Assembly (NCBI GenBank): GCA_910584205.1
Contig: CAJUAA010000015.1
Location: 15,286-79,285, forward strand
Source: an uncultured Lachnospiraceae bacterium
Lineage (GTDB): Bacteria; Bacillota; Clostridia; Lachnospirales; Lachnospiraceae
Length of the DNA stretch: 64,000 nucleotides
Reading direction: 5' to 3'
The notes under the pieces were generated by a model. That model worked only from the letters and a program-made list of their open reading frames with translations, did no database searches and was not told the DNA's origin. A program made the position numbers and the translations under genes. Below, piece after piece: positions 36,972 to 45,164 of this stretch (position 1 is its first letter; the number at the start of each line of letters is the position of its first letter).

Positions 36972-37628
36972 ATGAAAAAATTGATAAAAGAACGGCATCT
37001 CATACCCCTGGGGGTATGGTTTGTCGTTTATATGGGGTTGTTTTTATACCTGGAGGTCTTTGAACCGGATCAGGTCCATCTGATCGTCTGCGGGCTGGAC
37101 CGGCGGATCCCGTATCTGCCGGTCTTTGTCTATCCATATCTGAGCTGGTTTCCTTATATTATAGCCGTATCGTTTCTCGCGGTCAGAAATCTGACCGGCC
37201 CGGAATACAGAAAAGCGGTTCTGATCCTGATTACGGGCATGAATCTCTTTCTGCTGATCTCCTATGTGTGGCCCACGGGGCTGGATCTGAGGGAAGGAAT
37301 CGTCTATGATACCACCGCCCTGTCCGGAAGGCTGGTGCAGCTGGTGCAGACGGTGGACACACCCAAAAGCGTCTTTCCGAGCATGCACGTATATGTGACG
37401 CTGGTGCTGCAGGATACGCTGGAGATGCAGAGAAAAAGGCTGCCTGCGGTGTTTTTGTGGACCGGAAGGGCATTCGCGGCGGCGATCATCCTGTCCACCA
37501 TGTTCACGAAACAGCATTCGGTGCTGGATGTGCTGGCCGCAGTGCTTCTGTTTGCCGCGCTGACAGGCGCCTGGTACATGGTGGGAGAGAGACTGGGGGC
37601 AGGAAAAACATATGAAACTGTATTATAA
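36972..37628 (+). CDS. PAP2-family membrane phosphatase
   Basis: The 218-residue integral membrane protein has about six hydrophobic segments. The PAP2 catalytic motifs are reduced but recognisable: VFPSMHVYVTL (motif 2, SxH) and TKQHSVLDVLAA (motif 3, H-x3-D). Such proteins dephosphorylate lipid phosphates or polyprenyl pyrophosphates. The last 17 nt overlap the start of the TIR-TPR gene, indicating cotranscription. Whether the two act together is unknown. Confidence 0.82.
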   Translation: MKKLIKERHLIPLGVWFVVYMGLFLYLEVFEPDQVHLIVCGLDRRIPYLPVFVYPYLSWFPYIIAVSFLAVRNLTGPEYRKAVLILITGMNLFLLISYVWPTGLDLREGIVYDTTALSGRLVQLVQTVDTPKSVFPSMHVYVTLVLQDTLEMQRKRLPAVFLWTGRAFAAAIILSTMFTKQHSVLDVLAAVLLFAALTGAWYMVGERLGAGKTYETVL

Positions 37629-40600
37629 GACACGGGGAAACGGAAGCCCTCAGGGGAAGCCAAGGGTTTATTTCTGCTGCCATCCGTCGGATTTTGAGCG
37701 CTTTTTTGCACCTGTATCGGAGGAGATTCTGGCAAAACAGAACTGTTCCGTCTGGTATGACGCAGAGCCGGAGGAGGCATATGACAATGAGGAGTTCCGG
37801 ATGAATTTGGGACAGATGCAGCTGTTCGTAGTTCCGGTCACCACACGCTTTCTGTGCGAACCAAACCGCGGAAGGGATGTGGAATTTCCCTTCGCCGTTG
37901 ACAGCCAGATTCCGATCCTGCCCCTGATGCAGGAGGGAGGCCTGGAAGAGCTTTTCAATGAGACGTGCGGCAGCCTCCAGACGCTGAATAAGAATGACAG
38001 AGACCGGACGGCCATCAGCTATGACGAGAAGCTGGAGAAATTCCTGGCTTCCGTACTGGTGGGAGACGAGCTGGCCGGAAGGATCCGGTCGGCCTTTGAA
38101 GCGTATATTTTTCTGAGCTATCGGAAAATGGACCGCAGATATGCCCAGGAACTTATGCACCTGATCCATGAGAATGAGTTCTGCAGGGATATCGCCATCT
38201 GGTACGATGAATTTCTCACGCCGGGGGAAGATTTTAATGAGACGATCCGGAACGCGCTGCAGAAGAGCAGTCTGTTTGCCCTCGTGGTCACGCCCAACAT
38301 TCTCAGGCCCAATGCCATGAATGAGGACAATTTTGTCATGAAGACCGAATATCCCATGGCGCAGGCGGAGGGGAAGCCGGTCTTTCCGGCGGAGATCCGG
38401 ACGACGAACAAGCATCAGCTGAAGGAAAAATTCCCGGGGCTTCCGGGCTGCGCGGATGCCCGGATCGCCCATGACGATGAGGCGTTTGCCGATGCCCTGA
38501 AAAAAGCGGTGGAGAAGATGGAGCTTCCCAAAGGCGACGCCTCTCCGGAGAAAGATTACCTGATCGGCCTTGCGTATCTGAGCGGCGTGGATATGGAGGT
38601 GGACCGCAGACGTGCGGTGACGCGGATTCGGGCGGCAGCCGACGCGGGATATCCGGAAGCCATGGAGAAAATGGTCGGTATGTATCGGACGGGAGAGGGC
38701 GTGAAGCGGGATTACCGGACGGCCGTCGAATGGCAGGAGAAGCTGGCGGGCTGCCGGAGGGCGCAGTTTGCGTTCAGCCTGGCTCAGGACGACGCGGCGG
38801 AATGGGCGGCGGAGGCGCTGAAACTCGGCGATTACTGTTATGAACTGCGGGATCTGGGACCGGCGAGAGCCATTCTGGAAGAAATGAGGGCGCTTCTGGA
38901 GTTTTTTGCCCTGAATGAGGACTACTCGGAGTTCTGGTATTATCTGCCTACGGTGTACGAGCGGCTGGGAAATGTGATCCAGGCGCAGGGACAGCTGGAG
39001 GAAGCGCAGGAATACTACAGGAAAGGACTGGAGCTGAGCGGGCGCATTGCCAGGGAGGATGAATCCGGGGCGGCGATGGCCGACTATGCGGTCAACTGTG
39101 AGCGGCTGGCGAATATTTATCGTCAGGAGGGGCGTCTTCCGGAAGCAAGGGAATATTATCAGCTGCTTCTGGATCTGTCCTGCCGGCTGCTGGAAGAGGA
39201 AGAGGAGCCGGGATACTGTGTAAAAAGGAACGCGGCGGTCGCCTGGGAGGACATGGGAGACATCAGCTTTGACGAAGGAGATCTGGACGGTGCAGAGCGG
39301 TATTATGGGGAGAGCCTTTCTGCTTTCCAAAAGCTGGCGGAAGAGGACGAAGGAAATGTTGTGACGCGGGAAGGACTGATACGGGTTTACAGCAGGACAG
39401 GCGACGTCAGTCTGGCGAAGGGGGATCTGGACAGGGCATGGGACTATTATGACCGGATGCTGCAGACCGCTCAGGAACTGGAGAAGGAGACGGGTACGGT
39501 AGAATCCAGGTGGAGTCTGGTACACGCCTATTATCGGATCGGGGATGCCTGCGAAAAGGGAGGCCATGCAGGGAAGGCGGAAACGTATTATAATATCAGC
39601 GAGAAGCTGTGCAGGGAGCTCAGGCAGGAAGCGGATACGGTGAATTTTCAGACCGACCATGCCGTCATTCTGGGAAGCCTGAGTTATGTAAACCGGGTGG
39701 AAGGGCACCTGGAGGAGGCCGGAGTCTGGGAGCAGGAGGCGCTGGAGCTGAGAAAGAGGCTGGTCCGGGAGACGGGAACCGTGGAAGCGAGAGGGAATCT
39801 GGGCAGCAGCTATCGGAACCTCGGGAGTATCTATGAGGCGCGGGAGCGTTTGACGGAGGCCAGACAAAGCTATGAAGAGGGACTGAAGCTCTGGCGCCGG
39901 CTGGCAGAAGAGACAGGGACCATCAAGGCGAGAACTTTTGTGGGTGCGCTCTGTGAAAATCTGGGCGGCGTCTGTCAGGCGGAAGGGAACTTGAAGGAAG
40001 CGGAGCGTTATTATGAAGAATGCATGAACGTGTTCCGGCAGCTGGTCCGGGAAACGGAGGAAACAGAAGTCTGGAACGATCTGGCGGATATCTGCGGGAG
40101 AAGGGCAGCGCTCAGCCAGATGAGGGGAGACGGGGAAGCAGCGGACCGGTATTTTCTGGAAGGGGAAGCGGTTGTCCGGCAGCTGTGCGGAAAAACAGGG
40201 GCCGCCCGTGCCAGAATCAATCTGGCCACCTTTCTGGAACGGAGAGGGGCGAATCTCCAGCTGCAGGGCCGGCAGGCAGAGGCAAGAGCCTGCTATGAAG
40301 AATGTCTGGAGATCCGGAAAAAGCTGTATGAGGAGACGGGGACGTCTCATGAAAAGATGGGCCTTTCCTGCAGTTACGAACGGATGGGAGATATTTGTCA
40401 GGCTGAAGGCGACGTCGGAGAGGCGGCGGAGCATTACGAGGAGAGCCGTAGACTGAGGCAGGAGCTGTGCGAGGAGACGGGGACCGTGGAAGCGAGGAGA
40501 AATCTTTCCATCAGCCTGGAACGGATCGGCAGCCTCTGGTGGATAGCGGAGCGCCTGGATGAAGCGCAGAGATATTACGAAGGCAGCAGGAATATTCTCA

Positions 40601-41106
40601 GACAGCTGATGGAAGAGACGGGGACTCAGGAGTCCCGGAGGAATCTTGCGGTCATTTACGACCGGCTCGGAACGATCTGCTGTGAGAAAGAGCTTTTGAA
40701 AGAAGGCAGAACGTATTATGAGGAGGGCATGCGGCTCCGCCTTGAACTGCGGGAAGAAAGCGACTGGATCGAGATTCGGCGCGATCTTGTAATCAGCTGC
40801 AGGAATTTGGGCGGGGTCAGCCTCCTGGAAGGACGTCTGGCGGAGGCGGAAGAATATTATGGCAGGGCCATGGAGGCAGGCCGACGGCTGTGTGAAGAGA
40901 CGGAAACGGCGGCGGATTATGACAGCCTTGCGACCACCTGTTATGAAGCCTCGTCGGCGGGCGGCGGGAAGAATACGGCGCTTCTGGAGGAAGCCTGTGA
41001 GATCTGGAAGAATCTGTCCGCAAAATATCCGGACAATACAAGATTCCAGAGTTGTCTGGAGCTGGCTCTGGAGGAGTTGGAGAATCGGAAAGGGACCGGG
41101 ATGTAA
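37612..41106 (+). CDS. Large TIR-domain protein with Sel1 and tetratricopeptide repeats
   Basis: The 1164-residue protein has a first, divergent TIR-like domain (about 17-120; RVYFCCHPSDFERFF, CSVWYDAEPEEAY) and a second, more canonical TIR domain (about 163-290; AYIFLSYRKMDRRYAQEL, IAIWYDEFLTPGEDF). The second places Glu246 in NFVMKTEYPMA, the catalytic-Glu position of NAD-cleaving TIRs. Two Sel1-like repeats (about 315-380) follow, then about 14 TPR units of roughly 48 residues with the consensus EETGTVEARRNL. There is no signal peptide or membrane helix. Function is inferred: NAD(P) hydrolysis or scaffolding in defence or signalling. Confidence 0.85.
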   Translation: MKLYYKTRGNGSPQGKPRVYFCCHPSDFERFFAPVSEEILAKQNCSVWYDAEPEEAYDNEEFRMNLGQMQLFVVPVTTRFLCEPNRGRDVEFPFAVDSQIPILPLMQEGGLEELFNETCGSLQTLNKNDRDRTAISYDEKLEKFLASVLVGDELAGRIRSAFEAYIFLSYRKMDRRYAQELMHLIHENEFCRDIAIWYDEFLTPGEDFNETIRNALQKSSLFALVVTPNILRPNAMNEDNFVMKTEYPMAQAEGKPVFPAEIRTTNKHQLKEKFPGLPGCADARIAHDDEAFADALKKAVEKMELPKGDASPEKDYLIGLAYLSGVDMEVDRRRAVTRIRAAADAGYPEAMEKMVGMYRTGEGVKRDYRTAVEWQEKLAGCRRAQFAFSLAQDDAAEWAAEALKLGDYCYELRDLGPARAILEEMRALLEFFALNEDYSEFWYYLPTVYERLGNVIQAQGQLEEAQEYYRKGLELSGRIAREDESGAAMADYAVNCERLANIYRQEGRLPEAREYYQLLLDLSCRLLEEEEEPGYCVKRNAAVAWEDMGDISFDEGDLDGAERYYGESLSAFQKLAEEDEGNVVTREGLIRVYSRTGDVSLAKGDLDRAWDYYDRMLQTAQELEKETGTVESRWSLVHAYYRIGDACEKGGHAGKAETYYNISEKLCRELRQEADTVNFQTDHAVILGSLSYVNRVEGHLEEAGVWEQEALELRKRLVRETGTVEARGNLGSSYRNLGSIYEARERLTEARQSYEEGLKLWRRLAEETGTIKARTFVGALCENLGGVCQAEGNLKEAERYYEECMNVFRQLVRETEETEVWNDLADICGRRAALSQMRGDGEAADRYFLEGEAVVRQLCGKTGAARARINLATFLERRGANLQLQGRQAEARACYEECLEIRKKLYEETGTSHEKMGLSCSYERMGDICQAEGDVGEAAEHYEESRRLRQELCEETGTVEARRNLSISLERIGSLWWIAERLDEAQRYYEGSRNILRQLMEETGTQESRRNLAVIYDRLGTICCEKELLKEGRTYYEEGMRLRLELREESDWIEIRRDLVISCRNLGGVSLLEGRLAEAEEYYGRAMEAGRRLCEETETAADYDSLATTCYEASSAGGGKNTALLEEACEIWKNLSAKYPDNTRFQSCLELALEELENRKGTGM

Positions 41107-41120
41107 CCGGTCCCCTTTTT
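41090..41120 (+). terminator. Rho-independent terminator after the TIR-TPR gene
   Basis: GGGACCGG (41092-41099) pairs with CCGGTCCC (41107-41114), followed by CTTTTT. The stem spans the stop codon. The A-rich 5' flank could also serve the convergent aroC transcript weakly. Confidence 0.85.
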
Positions 41121-41145
41121 GACTGTACAGGTTCAGAATGCCGGT

Positions 41146-42249
41146 TCAGCGGCGGAAAAAGGCCTGAATCCGGTCCATCCGGGACGTCATATCGGCCATC
41201 AGCAGGTCCAGCACGGTCAGCGCGGCCATGCATTCCACCACCACCACGGCCCGGGGGACGATAATGGGATCGTGGCGTCCGTGGATGGATACGGTGATGT
41301 TCTCGCCGTCCCGGTTCACGGTCTGCTGTTCGGCGCTGATGGACGGAGTCGGCTTGAACGCCGCCCGGAAGATGATGTCGCTTCCGTCGCTGATACCGCC
41401 CAGAACGCCTCCGGCGTGATTGCTCTTCTTGGCGATCGTGCCGTTTTCAGCTGTACAGAACGCGTCGTTGTTTTCGCTTCCCCGGGATTTTGCCGCGGCG
41501 AAGCCGTCCCCGATCTCGAAGCCCTTGACCGCTCCGATGGAACAGACGGCTTTCGCCAGACAGGCGTTCAGTTTGTCGAAACAGGGTTCTCCCACGCCGG
41601 CCGGCATGCCGTGGATCACACATTCGATGATCCCGCCGCAGGAGTCCTGTTCTGCCCTGCAGGAGTCCAGATGGGCTTCTGCCTGTCTGGCGGCCTCGGC
41701 ATCCGGCATATTGACGGCGTTCTGCTCCATCAGGGACAGGTCAAAACGGTCGTAGCTGATCTCCACAGGGCCGATGGCGCGGGTGTAGGCGGTGACGGTG
41801 ATGCCGAGCGTTTCCAGAATCCGGGCGGCCACAGCCCCTGCCGCCACGCGGCCGATGGTCTCTCTGCCGGAGGAACGTCCGCCGCCGGTATAATCCCGGA
41901 AGCCGTATTTACAGTCATAAGTGTAATCCGCGTGTCCGGGACGGTAATAAGAAGCGATTTCGCTGTAATCCTTCGAGCGTTGGGACGTATTGCGCACCAT
42001 CAGGGAGATGGGGGTTCCGGTCGTCTTTCCTTCAAAGACGCCGGACCAGATCTCCACCAGGTCGTCTTCCTTCCGCGGGGTAGTAAAACGGGACTGTCCG
42101 GGTTTCCTGCGGTTCAGATAGATCTGGATGTCGTTTTCTTCCAGAGGCAGTCCCGCAGGACAGCCGTCGATGACGACGCCGATGCCTCTGCCGTGGGATT
42201 CTCCCCAGGTGGTGACGGACAAAAGTGTTCCGAATGTTGAACCTGCCAT
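41146..42249 (-). CDS. aroC: Chorismate synthase
   Basis: The 367-residue FMN-dependent enzyme performs the last shikimate step, converting EPSP to chorismate. Family signatures include TWGESHGRGIGVVIDGCPAG near the N-terminus, RPGHADYTYDCKYGFRDYTG and GGRSSGRETIGRVAAGAVA. The ATG complementary to 42247-42249 follows AGGAG. Longer upstream reading on this strand runs through tgt and is spurious. The gene is convergent with the TIR-TPR gene and divergent from tgt. Confidence 0.96.
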   Translation of the reverse strand: MAGSTFGTLLSVTTWGESHGRGIGVVIDGCPAGLPLEENDIQIYLNRRKPGQSRFTTPRKEDDLVEIWSGVFEGKTTGTPISLMVRNTSQRSKDYSEIASYYRPGHADYTYDCKYGFRDYTGGGRSSGRETIGRVAAGAVAARILETLGITVTAYTRAIGPVEISYDRFDLSLMEQNAVNMPDAEAARQAEAHLDSCRAEQDSCGGIIECVIHGMPAGVGEPCFDKLNACLAKAVCSIGAVKGFEIGDGFAAAKSRGSENNDAFCTAENGTIAKKSNHAGGVLGGISDGSDIIFRAAFKPTPSISAEQQTVNRDGENITVSIHGRHDPIIVPRAVVVVECMAALTVLDLLMADMTSRMDRIQAFFRR

Positions 42250-42282
42250 AATGATTCTCCTGTTCTGTAAAGCGATTGCATG

Positions 42283-42324
42283 TTGACTAACCATCAGTAT
42301 ATATAATATACTCTCATTTGTAAA
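42283..42324. promoter_or_regulatory. Overlapping divergent promoters of aroC and tgt
   Basis: Plus strand (tgt): TTGACT 42283-42288, 18-bp spacer, TATACT 42307-42312. Minus strand (aroC): TTTACA (complement of 42319-42324), 17-bp spacer, TATACT (complement of 42296-42301). The core elements interlock, so the two promoters probably compete. Confidence 0.6.
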
Positions 42325-42366
42325 TGGATTTGTAGACGGTTTGAATGGGAATGGATGAGGTAAGGT

Positions 42367-43494
42367 ATGTATAAGCTGATCAAAAAAGACGGAAATGCAA
42401 AGCGCGGAGAATTTCATACGGTTCACGGCGTCATACAGACGCCGGTATTCATGAATGTGGGGACCGCGGCGGCCATCAAAGGCGCGGTATCCACGGAAGA
42501 CCTGGAGGGAATCGGAACCCAGGTGGAACTGTCCAATACCTATCACCTGCATGTGCGGCCGGGAGACCAGGTGGTGAAGCGGATGGGAGGGCTGCATAAG
42601 TTCATGTCCTGGAACCGTCCGATCCTGACGGATTCCGGCGGGTTTCAGGTCTTTTCCCTGTCGGACCTTCGGAAGATTAAAGAAGAAGGGGTGTATTTTC
42701 ACTCGCATGTGGACGGGAGGAAGATCTTCATGGGCCCGGAGGAGAGTATGCAGATCCAGTCCAATCTGGCTTCTACGATCGCCATGGCGTTTGACGAGTG
42801 CGCGCCCAGTAAGGCGGACAGAAGCTATGTGCAGGCTTCCGTGGAGCGGACGACCCGGTGGCTTTTCAGATGCAGGGCGGAGATGGAACGGCTGAACAGC
42901 CTGGAGGGTACGATCAATCGGAATCAGCTTCTGTTCGGCATCAACCAGGGGGCGGTCTATGAGGATATCCGGGTGGAACATGCAAAAGAGATTGCTCAGA
43001 TGGATCTGGACGGATACGCCATCGGCGGGCTGGCAGTGGGGGAGACCCATGAAGAGATGTACCGGATTATCGAAGCGGTGGTTCCGCATCTTCCCGTGGA
43101 AAAGCCCACATATCTTATGGGGGTCGGAACCCCGGCAAATATTCTGGAAGCGGTGGAACGGGGCGTTGATTTCTTTGACTGTGTGTATCCCAGCAGGAAC
43201 GGAAGGCACGGGCATGTCTATACGAACCATGGAAAACGGAACCTGTTCAACGCGAAATATGAGCTGGATGACCGTCCCATTGAGGAAGGCTGCGGCTGTC
43301 CCGCCTGCAGGAGGTACAGCAGGGCCTATATCCGGCATCTTCTGAAAGCGAAGGAAATGCTTGGAATGCGTCTGTGCGTGCTTCACAACCTGTATTTTTA
43401 CAATCATATGATGGAAGAGATCCGGGATGCCATTGAGGCCGGACGATACGGAGAGTATAAGAAAAAAAAGCTGGAAGGAATGACGCAGAAGTAA
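42367..43494 (+). CDS. tgt: tRNA-guanine transglycosylase
   Basis: The 375-residue TIM-barrel enzyme exchanges G34 for preQ1 in GUN-anticodon tRNAs, on the queuosine pathway. The catalytic Asp regions are LTDSGGFQVFSL and VDFFDCVYPSRNGRHG. Zinc ligands are in GCGCPACRRYSRAYIRH, and GGLAVGE lines the pocket. Length is normal. It is followed by yajC, a frequent tgt-yajC neighbourhood. Confidence 0.96.
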   Translation: MYKLIKKDGNAKRGEFHTVHGVIQTPVFMNVGTAAAIKGAVSTEDLEGIGTQVELSNTYHLHVRPGDQVVKRMGGLHKFMSWNRPILTDSGGFQVFSLSDLRKIKEEGVYFHSHVDGRKIFMGPEESMQIQSNLASTIAMAFDECAPSKADRSYVQASVERTTRWLFRCRAEMERLNSLEGTINRNQLLFGINQGAVYEDIRVEHAKEIAQMDLDGYAIGGLAVGETHEEMYRIIEAVVPHLPVEKPTYLMGVGTPANILEAVERGVDFFDCVYPSRNGRHGHVYTNHGKRNLFNAKYELDDRPIEEGCGCPACRRYSRAYIRHLLKAKEMLGMRLCVLHNLYFYNHMMEEIRDAIEAGRYGEYKKKKLEGMTQK

Positions 43495-43550
43495 AACGCA
43501 ACAAAGTGTTTGCCGGTTTTCACCAGTTTTCGGCAGACGCAAAAAAGTGC

Positions 43551-43579
43551 TTGCCCTGAACGGAAAATTTGTGTACAAT
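43551..43579 (+). promoter_or_regulatory. Sigma-70 promoter for yajC
   Basis: TTGCCC (43551-43556), a 17-bp spacer and TACAAT (43574-43579) lie 32 bp before the yajC start. A near-identical AAAGTGYTTGCC sequence occurs twice just upstream (43504-43515 and 43545-43555). Confidence 0.55.
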
Positions 43580-43611
43580 AGACATTAAGTTATTTTTCAG
43601 GAGGAAAAGAT

Positions 43612-43899
43612 ATGTTATTGACAAGCGCAGGCATGGGCGGCAGTATGATACTGATTCTGGTTGTATGGGGCGCGTTTCTTTATTTCTTTATGATGCGGCC
43701 GCAGAAAAAAGAACAGAAGAGAGTCGCTGCCATGCTTGCTTCCCTTGAAGTGGGCGATGTGGTAGTCACGACCAGCGGTTTTTACGGAGTTCTGATTGAC
43801 ATTACTGACGAGGACGTGATCGTAGAGTTCGGGAGCAACCGCAACTGCCGTATTCCCATGAAGAAATCAGCCATCCAGGAAGTGGAAAAACAGAACTAG
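43612..43899 (+). CDS. yajC: Preprotein translocase subunit YajC
   Basis: The 95-residue protein has one N-terminal membrane helix (about 8-28; GGSMILILVVWGAFLYFFM), the typical MRPQKKEQKR junction and the cytoplasmic VGDVVVTTSGFYGVLIDI domain. It associates with SecDF and the SecYEG channel. CAGGAGG precedes the ATG. Confidence 0.93.
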   Translation: MLLTSAGMGGSMILILVVWGAFLYFFMMRPQKKEQKRVAAMLASLEVGDVVVTTSGFYGVLIDITDEDVIVEFGSNRNCRIPMKKSAIQEVEKQN

Positions 43900-43915
43900 G
43901 CAAGGGTGCAAGCGG

Positions 43916-43940
43916 GGCGGAAGGGTACTTCCGCCTTTTT
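43916..43940 (+). terminator. Rho-independent terminator after yajC
   Basis: A perfect 8-bp stem GGCGGAAG (43916-43923) / CTTCCGCC (43928-43935) has a GGTA loop and a TTTTT tail. Confidence 0.93.
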
Positions 43941-44007
43941 CTGTGAAAATTATGACACTGGATTTCTGACAGAGAAAGTTTCATGATAGATGGAGGAGGA
44001 AGAAGGA

Positions 44008-45090
44008 ATGAACTGCAGGATAGGAGTCATCTCCGGCGACGGGATCGGTCCGGAGATCGTAAGAGAAGCGAGAAAGGTACTGGACCAGGTGGCGTCAAAA
44101 TACGGACATGCGTTTGAGTATACAGAACTTTTGCTGGGCGGCGCGTCCATTGATGTGCACGGGGTTCCGCTGACAGAGGAGACGGTCCGTCAGGCGAAAA
44201 CCTGTGACGCGGTGCTGATGGGTTCCATCGGCGGGGATGCGAAGACGTCGCCCTGGTATCGGCTGGAGCCGTCCAAAAGGCCGGAGGCGGGGCTTCTGGG
44301 CATCCGTAAGGCGCTGAACCTGTTTGCCAATTTAAGGCCGGCGTATCTGTACGAGGAGCTTCGGGCCGCGTGCCCGCTCCGGGAGGACATCAGCGCGGCG
44401 GGATTTGACATGCTGATTATGCGGGAACTGACCGGCGGCCTGTATTTCGGCGCCCGGAAGACGGAAGAGGTGGACGGCGTGCTGACGGCGGTGGACACGC
44501 TCTCCTACAACGAATATGAGATCCGCCGGATCGCAAAGCGGGCGTTTGACATCGCCATGAAGAGAAGAAAAAAGGTATGCAGCGTTGACAAGGCGAATGT
44601 GCTGGATTCCTCCAGGCTCTGGAGGAAGGTCGTGGAGGAAGTGGCGAAGGATTATCCGGAGGTGGAGCTTTCTCATATGTACGTGGACAACTGCGCCATG
44701 CAGCTGGTCATGAACCCGGCACAGTTCGATGTGATTCTGACCGAAAATATGTTTGGAGACATTCTGTCCGACGAGGCGTCCATGGTGACCGGTTCCATCG
44801 GCATGCTCTCCAGCGCCAGCCTGAATGATACAAAATTCGGCCTTTATGAGCCGAGCCACGGTTCGGCGCCGGATATCGCCGGACAGGACCGGGCCAACCC
44901 CATTGCGACGATTCTCTCGGCGGCGATGATGCTGCGCTACTCCTTCGATCTGGACGAGGAGGCGGACCGGGTGGAAGCAGCTGTCAGAACAGTGCTGAAG
45001 GAAGGTTACCGGACCGGCGACATCCTGTCGGAAGGATGTACCTGTGTGGGTACGGCCCGGATGGGAGACCTGATAGCAGAAAGGATCTGA
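44008..45090 (+). CDS. leuB: 3-isopropylmalate dehydrogenase
   Basis: The 360-residue NAD-dependent beta-decarboxylating dehydrogenase of leucine synthesis has GDGIGPEIV near the N-terminus, an LLGIRKALNLFANLRPA substrate segment and YEPSHGSAPDIAGQ in the NAD-binding region. ATG 44008 has GGAGGAGG well placed, whereas 43990 would put that Shine-Dalgarno inside the gene. leuA, leuC and leuD are not in the window. ilvD and ilvB follow, forming a branched-chain amino acid operon. Confidence 0.95.
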   Translation: MNCRIGVISGDGIGPEIVREARKVLDQVASKYGHAFEYTELLLGGASIDVHGVPLTEETVRQAKTCDAVLMGSIGGDAKTSPWYRLEPSKRPEAGLLGIRKALNLFANLRPAYLYEELRAACPLREDISAAGFDMLIMRELTGGLYFGARKTEEVDGVLTAVDTLSYNEYEIRRIAKRAFDIAMKRRKKVCSVDKANVLDSSRLWRKVVEEVAKDYPEVELSHMYVDNCAMQLVMNPAQFDVILTENMFGDILSDEASMVTGSIGMLSSASLNDTKFGLYEPSHGSAPDIAGQDRANPIATILSAAMMLRYSFDLDEEADRVEAAVRTVLKEGYRTGDILSEGCTCVGTARMGDLIAERI

Positions 45091-45164
45091 GGATCAGGAA
45101 TGGACAAAAAAGAAGACGTCTATACGCGCAGACACATAAAATAATACAATCAGGAGGAAACAAG

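Noticed and set aside
37504..40434. A 976-codon minus-strand open frame
   Set aside because: It is antisense to the TIR-TPR gene, has no start signal and no recognisable domain, and reflects high GC and codon bias.
38920..41090. CRISPR-like or DNA tandem repeat array
   Set aside because: The periodicity is a protein-level TPR pattern in one long frame, without identical DNA repeats or spacers.
41146..43578. An 810-codon minus-strand open frame spanning aroC and tgt
   Set aside because: Only the last 367 codons (aroC) have family features and a Shine-Dalgarno. The rest is the antisense shadow of tgt.
43936..45164. T-box leader for the leuB-ilvD-ilvB genes
   Set aside because: The leader before leuB is only about 70 bp, with no specifier loop, no GGTGG-type T-box core and no antiterminator pair. 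The leuB-ilvD gap is equally short.
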